Assembly: GCF_045679555.1 (NCBI RefSeq) | Contig: NC_092099.1 | Span: 12,309,076 to 12,373,075, forward strand | DNA length: 64,000 nt | Reading direction: 5' to 3' | Origin: Salvelinus alpinus | Taxonomy: Eukaryota > Chordata > Actinopteri > Salmoniformes > Salmonidae | Shown here: one piece after another, positions 49,601-61,600 of the stretch | Numbering within the stretch: the stretch's first letter is position 1 | Layout of the letters: every line of letters begins with the position of its first letter | Position numbers and translations under genes: made by a program | The notes under the pieces: generated by a model | Database searches by the model: none | Told to the model about the DNA's origin: nothing | Seen by the model: only the letters and a program-made list of their open reading frames with translations

Positions 49601-52600
49601 ATGCTGGAGCTATATCATTTAGCTCTGTTTTATAATATCACTTTTCTGTTTGGTATTTTTCAATGTCAAAATATAATTTTATATATTTATTTTAAAAAAG
49701 CACTTCTCTAAATATCATACTATTTTGGTAAATGACTGAAAATTAAAAGGTGTGAAGACCTGGATGAAAATATTACGTTGTATTGTATGTGTTAGGCTAG
49801 TGTGACAGACATTTTTTTCCCTTCTGTTATTCAATCGGTAACAATTATGGCAATGCCATTTTAAAAGTTGACCTTCCTTATATGGGATTGGGCTTTGACT
49901 GCTTCAGTTTATCTCCTCAGGATTCCTCAAGCCATCATGCTCACATAGCTTCAACATGTAGACATGCCTTAGCCTTAGATCATACAATTTAGTCCAAAAT
50001 GATCAAATTGATTGTGGAACAACACACACGAGGAGCTATAGATCAAAATATTCCAACTGAAATGGATCCATTTCAAAGTTGATGGCAGTGAATACTATAT
50101 ATATATATATATAGTATTTAAGTTAAGAACAAATTCTTATTTACAATGACGGCCTACCGGGGAACAGTGGGTTAACTGCCCTGTTCAGGGGCAGAACGAC
50201 CATTTTCTTTTTACCTTGTCAGCTCGGGGATTCGATCCAGCAACCTTTTGGTTACTGGCCCAACGCTCTAACCACTAGGCTACTATGTCCTATGCAATAT
50301 TACAGTATAGCTGTAATAAGGTGATATATGACAATTATTACACTTCATCATTTTATCATATGCATTTTTTAGGAAATACAGACTCTTTGTGTGTATTTAT
50401 CTCTCCTCCCTTCGTTGCCCTCCTCTCCTTTAGCCAGAGGAGTCATTCGCAGAAGCGTCTGGGATAATAACTGCGTCCCCCGCTGTACCTGCAACAATTT
50501 AATTGGACAAGTCAGCCCAGCCAAGCATCTCTCTCTCTCATGACTGGGAGATATGATGTCATTATTGTCCCTGTCATTTTGCAGCATTTTGTCCAGCCGT
50601 GGAGTTCCTCTCACTCCAATGAGTTTTGTACCTCCAGGAGGCGCGGATTATAGTGGAGGAGGAGGTACGGGGCTGTAGGGGAGGGGGACGGGGCTCCCAC
50701 TCAACTGTCTCTCCTCTAGGGAGACATGACACTCATCTCCCTCCCTATGCTCATTATTGATGGCTTGTACTTTAATGTTCAGATTATTTGTATTATGTAT
50801 TATCATTATTAGCGTTATCAGATTATAATCCCATTATTATAAATATGGCATAGTAATAATCCTTTACGTTATCTGTCTAATCCTGGAATTAAATCACATT
50901 GAACATTGTGGTAAGTGTAGCTGTAATCGGATTATTTTAACATTGTGATGGATGTAGCTGTAATCTGGGTGATGCAAATGTGTGACTGGCAGCGGAGCCA
51001 GGCTCATAGCAGAGAGCTGTGGATCATGAGGTTAGAGGTCAGCAGGGGGCTCAACAATCATCCAGGATCAGACACTGACTGTACACTGACTGTACACCCA
51101 CAGCACAGCACATGTTAGCCAACCATACACTCTAATGGTCATATTCAGCCTACAGAGATGAGGAAGTGGATTCTATGGTCCTCCTAATACATCATGGCAG
51201 GGTGCATACTCTTGTATGTAATTCATTCTAAAATGTGGCCTTTAAATGTGTTGTTTTCTCATGTTTTACTTTTTGTTTCCAATTAATGAATTTATTTTTC
51301 TTAGTGGTGGAATGGCTCGGAGCATGCGGTAGCATTAACCAGCAGAGCCTACCAGTTACCTAGCCTCTGGTCGTTCAAACCGCAAATAAATCAAGGCACA
51401 AAAGAAACATTCCTGCAAAGTAACAACATTCTCTTCCCCTCAAGGCCAACAATGAGGACTTGAACCTCGCCTGGCAATAACAAATAGAAAGAAAGTCGCC
51501 CAAGACACCAACATTAAAAATGATTAATCATCTCTGTTCTTTTCTCTACTTTGAACCAAAGGATTTTCCAGTGATAAATCTTCAAAGATGTACATATGAA
51601 TCCCTTCCTAATGAAACCGGGCTTTGTTCATTTGTCACCTTTTAGACCCTTTCATTTAAATTACAAAACTTTTGACCTCCTGACTCTTGAATATAGATCT
51701 GGGTATATTCTCAAGCCAGCGAGGGATTAATCCATAAATCTTGATACCAGATTCCTCTCTTCATTAAAAGGATTCTGCGGAGGGATCTTCTGCTTTACAA
51801 GTAGATCCGTCACTGTCAGAATCCCACTCCTGATGCTGATGTACCAGGGACGTTGCAAATAATTATTTTCGATGATCATTTCCCCACGTTTTGCACCCAT
51901 TTTGAAAAGGAGCAGTATTATTGATTGTTTGTAAGTAGATTTTGTCCTCACTTGACCTAGTCCTCTGTGTTTCATAATTGGACCGCGTATTGAATCTGAA
52001 CAATGTGTATGAAGTATACACATTATAGTGATCATGTTCCACGTAACTAAATTAGTGTCCTCATGTTTGCAGGCAGTGATGGCACACTCATGCATGTGGT
52101 GTGTACTCTATACAGAAATAAGCATGGGTTATTAGAGAACAAGTAATCAATTCCCAACCCTGCGTACTTGGTAGGTTTAACACTTTGACCAGTCCTGCCG
52201 AGCCCAGCCCGCTGCTGTTCTTGTGGAGCCCCCCAGCCCAGTGCAGGGTGGTGGGGGCTCCACATGAACAGCACACACAGGCCAAAGGGCCACTGTGGCT
52301 TTAAGTGTGCTCCTTGTGTGGCCAGAGCAGCCATCCCACTGATGCAAAGTGACAGGGACAGATGTGACATATCGGTTCCGACACACTTCCATACCACCAG
52401 TCACAGGCTGGGGGTGACTCACATCCTCTCCCCTGGTCCTGTCCCCCCGCTGCAGGTCAACACAACGACGCTCGAATGAACCTCGCCATCGCCCTCACTG
52501 CTGCCAGGTATGGGGCTGCCATAGCCAATTACACTGAAGTGGTGCACCTACTGAAGAGGGTAGATCCTCAGATGGGCAAAGAGAGGGTCTGTGGAGCGCA

Positions 52601-55600
52601 CTGCAGGGACGTGATCACAGGTGAAACTACAGCTACAAAGCCGCTGCTTCCGCCCTTCCTCCCTGCCCCCTAGCACTCACCACAGGGCGTTAGCTCTCAG
52701 AGCCTGCCTGTTAGGTAGCCCTGTTAATCAGTGGTATTTTGCACATAGTCATCGCAGATCTAATGTGGGGCTTTAATATTTTATAAGCATTTTATGGTGT
52801 AGAGAGCTCCTTCCGATCTGCTAGCAATATAATATGGAATTAGCGTACTCCAAATGGCCTAACTTACCTTTTAAATGTCACGCATAGGAGTGGCTTTGGA
52901 GGAATAAAACATAACCAAGATTTGAGGATCTCAACACATGACTGCCCCCTGATGTTTTGAAAGATATAAGTGTGCTTTCTTTCTTTCTGAAGAAGAAACG
53001 GCTCACTTTCTTTGGTGAGAGAGAGGCCTCACAAGGAAAGCGCTTGTAAGAGTACTTTGAATCACTATTCGGCGCTAATTCAGTTGACTGGATTCCTATT
53101 TCTCTCTACAATATGAATGTGTCAGGTGTTACAATTATATGCTTGAAAATTCGTACAAAATGTAATTTCTACGTCGTTCAGTTTTGCTTTTCTCTGCTTT
53201 CGTTATGACATGGTGTCACAAGTCAAATTAGGAGGGTAGTCCGTTCTTTAAGTCGTTGTCAAAACAGATCATTTAGTAGCATCATGCTACGTTTGATATG
53301 GGCCCCATTGTAAAGGCTCGTCAACATCAAGCAGCACATTAACAAACATTAGCTGCATCCCAAATGGTACCCTAATCCCTACATAGTGCACTACTTCTGA
53401 TCAGCGCTCCATAGGCCTTGGTCAAAAGTAGTGCAGTAAATAGGGAATGGCATGCCATTTGGGAAGCATACATCGCATCCCAAATGGTACCCTAATCCCT
53501 ACATAGTGCACTACTTCTGATCAGCGCTCCATAGGCCTTGGTCAAAAGTAGTGCAGTAAATAGGGAATGGCATGCCATTTGGGAAGCATACATTTCCCTG
53601 TGCGCATTAAAAGCACTCCCTCGCACACTGCCTCTTGGGCTGCACTTTGACACAAAGAGGCGAGAGGGAAATTAGGTATGTCTGGTTCCTATTAATTACA
53701 GTCTTCTGAAGTCTCCCATGGACACACGCGAGCCACTCTATTACGGAAGGGGTGTTGGCTGATAAATTAATAATCCCGGTTGTCACTGGGTACAGATGAA
53801 TGGCCCCTGGTGATTGATGCTGTTTTCTTTCATAGGGCAGGAATTTGATGTCAGAGCCAAATGTGTTATCAATGCCACAGGACCTTTTACCGATGCACTG
53901 CGGAAAATGGATGATCAGAAGAACCCCAACATCTGTCAGCCCAGTGCTGGGGTGCACATCGTCATCCCGGGCTATTACAGGTAACAAACAACGCCCCCCC
54001 CCCCCCCTGCATCACTGCATCATTAGCGCCTGGCTGATCAATTCATTAGCACCATCGGCTGAGCCACGAGACAGGGACAGCCAGGACAAAACATAGGCAC
54101 TCTTAAGATACAAGAAGCTCTTGCATGGATGGTTCAGAACAAGTGCTTGGTGCTGAGGGGCTCTGTTCAGGGGCATCATGCCTCTTTGTGTTTCTTCACA
54201 CTCCCTGTTAGGTCGAAAAGGCCATTTAGATGAGTTTAATCAAGCTAACAGATGGCATTGTATGCCGTTTATCTCCAGATGAATATGGATTTTTGAAGAG
54301 AGCTTTTGGCCTACTCAACCAGACTTTCCTGTAATGCCTACACTTTTAGGAACAAAGGTGCTATCTAGAACCTAAAAGTCCCCAGATAGGGTTCTACATG
54401 GTACCCTAAAGAGTTCTACCTGGGACCAAAAAGGGTTCTCCTATGGGGACAGCCGAAGAACCCTTTTGGAATCCTTTTTTCTTAGTGTACTCAGTGCTGG
54501 TTTTCTTGTTGATGCATGTTATTTGTGTTTGCAGGGCAACAAAAAGTGCCCCCCCCCCCTTTCCCGCCACCTCTACCGCCACCTCTACCCCTCCCCTGTT
54601 TCCTGTATTAAATTGAGTCAGTACCATGTGCATGTGTTTTAAACAGGACAATATGAGTGCTATGCTGTCGCTGGAACTATACGGGAACAGTGGCGTAGCT
54701 GGAATTGAAACCAGCAGAATTAATCTCCTGGAAAGACCGTTGACAGGAGCCTGATTATGGGGTGTCCCCCAGTCGGCCCGCTCACGACCCCCAGCAGACC
54801 AAAGGTTAATGCAGTCTTCTTGTTTGCTTCCCCCACTCTACTTCCACCACACTCCCTCCACCACACCCCTACCTTCAGTCCAGACAACATGGGGCTCCTG
54901 GATCCAGCCACCAGCGACGGACGCGTCATCTTCTTCCTGCCCTGGGAGAAGATGACCATCGCCGGGACCACGGACACGCCCACGGAGATCACACCGCACC
55001 CCATCCCCATGGAGGAGGACATCAACTTCATCCTCACGGAGGTCCGCAACTACCTCAGCCCCGATGTCGAAGGTGACTATGACCTGCAATGACCTGCTTA
55101 TGGTTTCTCAGAGGGATACACAGTGCAGGAGTAGAAGATCTCTAGTGTAATCATGAATTGACATTTCTTTACAAACTTTTGATAATGCAATATGCGTTAT
55201 CTATACAATAACTCAATTAGCCAGTTAGATCTTTATAATAACTGGAATATCCAGTAATTTCAGAAGTCTGGATCGTTTTATAAAAATGATCTATCAGTGA
55301 AATGGTTGTATTCTATACAGCATCGTTTTTCAAGTCAATCTTCCATAGGGTGATGGAAAGGAAGGCCATGATGGTAAAGGTATAAAGGTAGCAATGTCAA
55401 CACATACTGTATTTCCTTCACAAGCCATGAATCACTAGTGTGCTATACTTTTACACTTACGGCACTATAATGACGTTACAATCACACCTAATTCATAACA
55501 GACATTTATGATAATAAATACACGTCCGACAATCTCACAGTATTTTTTTTCCCTCTCTAGATTTACAAATAGCTGATGGAGCAAGCAGCTGACTGATATA

Positions 55601-58600
55601 AATGGGCTAATGTGATGGCAGTGTAGCACAGTGTAGGACTTCCACCAGATATTAATTCATCAGGCGGCCACAGAGTGCAGACAGATACAAATTCCTGCTT
55701 TAATTATGTATGGGACCTGCAGTCGAGAAACAGGAGACATCAACCAACAACACTCTGAGGATTTCTTATAGGAACTTTGTGAAGCCCTATTTAATTTCCT
55801 CCATAGTTATTTTGTTTCCTTCAACTATAATGCATTGCTGCCTGTTGTTTCCCTAAACACTTAGGACAAAATAGATTATCTGTTTTCTACTCACTGTACC
55901 TCCACATGGGAGGTTTGTTATGAATAAGTGAAAAATAACCAATACCACATTAAATTATATTGTTTTCGATTTGCGATTTTTATGAGACCTTCCTGGAGCC
56001 CTTATTATGTATTTTGTATATGTTTTTCCGATTTAGGGCCTCTGATGGCCTTGCCGATTGACTGGTTTATCAAAACCCAGGGAGACTTTATTAAATGAAG
56101 GACCGTTGGGTATCTAAACAGAATGCAGTGCTATTGATTTTGGAGAAGTGGTCTAATTGTTTTCAGTGCACAAGGGGTTGTCGAGATTATTTGATTGATT
56201 AGCTTGATTCTAGTCTACATCCACATCCTCTCCTGGCCAGCCAATCTAATGGCACAGTAATGCCAAAGCACTGCATTCTCCATCATTATTTTCCATCTAT
56301 CTATATCCAGCATAAGATTTACCCCAAAAAGTTTTTGCACATTTCCTACTCATTAGCTGCCCAGCTTTCCTTCTACCAAGACCTCGAGACAGTAGAGAGG
56401 TGGCACCTGTACAGTACAGTAGCTCTGTCTGTATGGAGCGTATGGAGGAGGACTATGTGTTATGGTGGCTCTGCGGCTCAGGTCTCAGACCAGCGTCCGG
56501 GCGGCTCCATGCTGCAGCCAGCATGCTCTGTGCTCTGGACGGCCCGCCAGGCTGACATGTGGCGTATGTCTGGGCGAGACCCTGTCTCCCCAAGTCCTGT
56601 GGTCATAGTCGGAGCAGAAGACCCTACGGCCTGAGAACAAAAAAAACACACAAGTGTGAAGTGATGGAGCCGGAGGCCATGAGGGAACGGACTTTTCTCC
56701 TCCGTCTCATCTCTCCGTCCTTGCCTGTGGACGTGCTGGGGCTCCAGACGTGGAGTCTCCAGTAATTCTGAACGGCAGAGGAAAGGAGAAGAGGAGGATC
56801 TTTCCGGGGGGGATTTGTCACATTATGCGGCGGTGACACCTCAGAGGAGACATAGTGGCCTGGAGTAGACAGGCAGTGTCTCCTCAGTCCTTCCTCCAGT
56901 CCTTCCCGTAAGGAAGTGGTCTCCATGGCTTCTCACAGTCACACCAACCTCTGAGTGACACCCAGCAGACAGTTCCAGATCCCTACTGGAACCAGACCTG
57001 GGTTCAATTACTATTTGAAATAATTTCAAATACTTCAGCTGGACTTGATTGAGCTTGCCTGGCACAATGGAACCAATAGAATAGTCATAAAACTGCAAAT
57101 ACCGCCCATCTGGCACTCCAAGCAGGCTAAATCAATTGCTAATAGTGTTTAAAAGATTTAACATAGTTTTGAACCCAGGTCTGACTGTAACAGGACCGTA
57201 CCAGTAGCACACCCCTGGCCTGCTGTTGCTGCAGCTGAAGCACTGGGCCTGCTTTGTTCTTCTACTGCAGTACGGACTGGACTCCGTTATGTCCCAAATG
57301 GCACCCTATTCCCTATATAGTGCTCTACTTTGGACTTGGGCCCATTGGGCTCTGGTCAAAAGTTGTGCACTATACAGGGAATAGGTTTCCATTTGGAACG
57401 CACCTCTCTCTGCATGGCGGAATGTTTCCACACGGCCTCCATTCCCTGCTAATGAGTCATCCCAACAAAGGACCCGTCAGTTCAACTCATATTGTCTCTT
57501 ATAATCCAAAAATGGCACTCTTTTTCATATTGTATCCTTCACATCCCAGACAACCCACATTTCTGCGTGGAAGAATATGTCCTTTGTTCACTGCCATATT
57601 TTTTGAGGACGGGTAAATGTATATGTTTTCAGTGTGAGTTGAATGGTTTTTAGGTATGAATCAATCTCAGCAAGACTTCTGAGGCTGTCCTAATATGGAC
57701 ACCATACTGGACTAGAAAGTATACCCACAAAGTTGAAGTCAATCAGACTGAGCCGGTGAACTCTTGAATGCAGCCAGAGTTGGAGACCGAGCGGGCTGTT
57801 TCCCTATTCCCCTATATTGTGCACTAGTTTTGACCAGAGCCCTATGGAACCTGGTCGAAAGTAGTGCACTAAATAGGGAACAGGATTCCATTTGGGTTGC
57901 AACCAGAGATGTTGTTTATCATGCATAGCTTTCACTTTGCACAGCCGTACAAATTAGCTTTGTCTCTATCTGCTCCCCTTTTACTGCCCACGTGAGGCCT
58001 TCAGCCCCAGAGCTACTCAGCTGTCATAAATGTTTAAAAAATGCCCTTTGATAACGAGTTTGTCATTGTTTTATTCAGAAATATCAACCAGCCCATTATA
58101 GTGGCAGCTATTTTTTCAATCGATACACAACAGCATATTAATATTTAATTCTTTATATGTCACCGCGATATGAAGAGAGAGCGGCTGTTTTGGTGTATGA
58201 GTTGGAACTCGTTTATTTTCTAGCAGTAGAGGAGGGAGGTGTTATTTAGGCCTGCAAGGATTCCACTAGCTGTCCATCACTCTCATAGCTGTGTGTCTCC
58301 TGCTTTGTGTAGCCTAGCGTGTGTGTGTGTGTGGTCTCACTCTGTCTGGACTCTTTGTCCTGTGCAGTGAGGAGAGGAGATGTTTTGGCAGCCTGGAGTG
58401 GTATTCGTCCGCTGGTCACAAACCCCAACTCCAAGGACACTCAGTCAATCTGCAGGAATCATATTGTCCACATCAGTGACAGCGGGCTGGTCACCATCGC
58501 TGGTTAGTCTGTACAGTCAAATGTTTCACTGCATTTTATCAATGCTAATCATGCTGTACATGTAACTTACTCTGTGTGAGATAATATAGGCCTATACTTG

Positions 58601-61600
58601 AATTGCAGCACTAACAAGTCTATTACAGGTAGTGTGGTAATAACACCATATTAGCACAAGTCTATTACAGATAGTGTGTTAATAACACCATATTAGCACA
58701 CGTCTATTACAGGTAGTGTGGGAATAACACCATATTAGCACAAGTCTATTACAGGTAGTGTGTTAATAACACCATATTAGCACAAGTCTATTACAGGTAG
58801 TGTGGTAATAACACCATATTAGCACAAGTCTATTACAGATAGTGTGGTAATAACACCATATGAACACAAGTCTATTACAGGTAGTGTGGTAATAACACCA
58901 TATTAGCACAAGTCTATTACAGGTAGTGTGGTAATAACACCATATTAGCACAAGTCTATTACAGATAGTGTGGTAGTAACACCATATTAGCACACGTCTA
59001 TTACAGATAGTGTGGTAATAACACCATATTAGCACAAGTCTATTACAGGTACTGTGGTAATAACACCATATTAGCACAAGTCTATTACAGATAGTGTGGT
59101 AATAACACCATATTAGCACAAGTCTATTACAGGTAGTGTGGTAATAACACCATATTAGCACAAGTCTATTACAGATAGTGTGGTAATAACACCATATGAA
59201 CACACGTCTATTACAGGTAGTGTGGTAATAACACCATATTAGCACAAGTCTATTACAGGTAGTGTGGTAATAACACCATATGAACACAAGTCTATTACAG
59301 GTAGTGTGGTAATAACACCATATTAGCACAAGTCTATTACAGGTAGTGTGGTAATAACACCATATTAGCACAAGTCTATTACAGATAGTGTGGTAATAAC
59401 ACCATATTAGCACAAGTCTATTACAGGTAGTGTGGTAATAACACCATATTAGCACAAGTCTATTACAAGTAGTGTGGTAATAACACCATATTAGCACAAA
59501 TCTATTACAGGTAGTGTGTTAATAACACCATATTAGCACAAGTCTATTACAGGTAGTGTGGTAATAACACCATATTAGCACAAGTCTATTACAGGTAGTG
59601 TGGTAATAACACCATATTAGCACAAGTCTATTACAGATAGTGTGGTAATAACACCATATTAACACACGTCTATTACAGGTAGTGTGGTAATAACACCATA
59701 TTAGCACAAGTCTATTACAGGTAGTGTGTTAATAACACCATATTAGCACAAGTCCATTACAGGTAGTGTGGTAATAACACCATATTAGCACAAGTCTATT
59801 ACAGGTAGTGTGGTAATAACACCATATTAGCACAAGTCTATTACAGATAGTGTGTTAATAACACCATATTAGCACAAGTCTATTACAGGTAGTGTGGTAA
59901 TAACACCATATTAGCACAAGTCTATTACAGATAGTGTGGTAATAACACCACATGAACACACGTCTATTACAGGTAGTGTGGTAATAACACCATATTAGCA
60001 CAAGTCCATTACAGGTAGTGTGGTAATAACACCATATTAGCACAAGTCTATTACAGATAGTGTGTTAATAACACCATATTAGCACAAGTCTATTACAGGT
60101 AGTGTGGTAATAACACCATATTAGCACAAGTCTATTACAGATAGTGTGTTAATAACACCATATTAGCACAAGTCTATTACAGGTAGTGTGGTAATAACAC
60201 CATATTAGCACAAGTCTATTACAGATAGTGTGGTAATAACACCATATTAGCACAAGTCTATTACAGATAGTGTGTTAATAACACCATATTAGCACAAGTC
60301 TATTACAGGTAGTGTGGTAATAACACCATATTAGCACACGTCTATTACAGATAGTGTGGAAGTCTATTACAGATAGTGTGGTAATAACACCATATGAACA
60401 CAAGTCTATTGCAGGTAGTGTGGTAATAACACCATATTATTACAAGTCTATTACAGATAGTGTGGTAATAACACCATATGAACACAAGTCTATTGCAGGT
60501 AGTGTGGTAATAACACCATATTATTACAAGTCTATTACAGATAGTGTGGTAATAACACCATATGAACACAAGTCTATTGCAGGTAGTGTGGTAATAACAC
60601 CATATGAACAGAAGTCTATTACAGATAGTGTGGTAATAACACCATATTAGCACAAGTCTATTACAGATAGTGTGGTAATAACACCATATGAACAGAAGTC
60701 TATTACAGATAGTGTGGTAATAACACCATATTAGCACAAGTCTATTACAGATAGTGTGGTAATAACACCATATGAACAGAAGTCTATTACAGATAGTGTG
60801 GTAATAACACCATATTAGCACAAGTCTATTACAAGTAGTGTGATAATAACACCACATTTTAAATTCTTGTCTAGGTGGGAAATGGACAACATATCGCTCC
60901 ATGGCGGAGGATACCCTGGATGCTGCAGTCAAGGCCCATAACCTTTCTGCTGGCCCCAGTAAGACAGTGGGCCTGATGCTAGAGGGAGCTAAAGACTGGA
61001 CTCCTACCATGTACATCCGCCTGGTACAGGACTATGGCCTGGAGGTGGAGGTGGGCTCAACTACTAGTTGCAAAATTCTGTTAACTTTCCCAACATTCCC
61101 AGGTTTTCCTGAAATACTGTCTGGAAGATTCCCGAAATCAGGAAGGAATAAGCAGAAGGTCCGGAATCCTCCACCTAGGGTTTCTGGAAAACCTGGGAAT
61201 TTTTCAAAAGGTACCAATCATTTTAGGTAGTTGTAATGATTTATTGAGGTGCCAACTTTAAAGTAATGGTCTGCCATAATTGTATGACATCAATTTGTAG
61301 GAGGATACTAATGAATAGTCAGGCCCATTTGTAAAGCTGAATTGAATGACTCCTTTAGTACACGAGTCCACACAATCCCAGAAGCTGCTGTCAAATGAAA
61401 ATTGTGCCATCAAGTACCCTGACATCCCAATGACGAGCCACATGTGTTCATCTTGGCCAATGAGTGAATAGAACACCAGTGCTTTTAGCACAGAGTATTA
61501 AAAGTGCTAACAGTGCAGCTTGCACTCTCTCTGTCACTGCCCCGCTCAGACACATCTCCAGGACAGTCCACGCCATGTTAGACTTCAAATGAACTGTACA

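Larger units (their letters stand above)
48699..52455. other. GPD2: GPD2 intron 5
   Basis: 3.8-kb intron holding the MITE at 48834 and the SINE at 50119, with an AT run just before the SINE. The stretch 50480-50830 (ATGATGTCATTATTGTCCC, TTATCATTATTAGCG) and the part around 51530-51760 look evenly composed and could be conserved noncoding elements. Confidence 0.4.
55073..58367. other. GPD2: GPD2 intron 8
   Basis: 3.3-kb intron with three MITE copies (56993, 57291, 57798). The GC-richer stretch 56380-56900 contains open frames of about 70-120 codons, but they show no domain I recognise and no splice structure. I do not call a gene. Confidence 0.4.

Noticed and set aside
50119-50283. tRNA gene on the minus strand
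   Set aside because: Box A and box B motifs are present, but the sequence continues into a SINE body and lacks a proper tRNA fold.
56260-56926. Possible small gene in GPD2 intron 8 (frames of 68-124 codons)
   Set aside because: Overlapping frames on both strands with no recognisable domain, start context or splice structure; explained by locally higher GC.
58763-59497. 244-codon minus-strand open frame of [14 protein letters not shown]-type repeats
   Set aside because: It is the 42-bp minisatellite read in a frame without stops. It lies antisense in a GPD2 intron and the frame follows from the unit length.
58613-60857. CRISPR-like array of direct repeats
   Set aside because: The units are contiguous variants of one 42-bp sequence with no distinct spacers, in a vertebrate intron.
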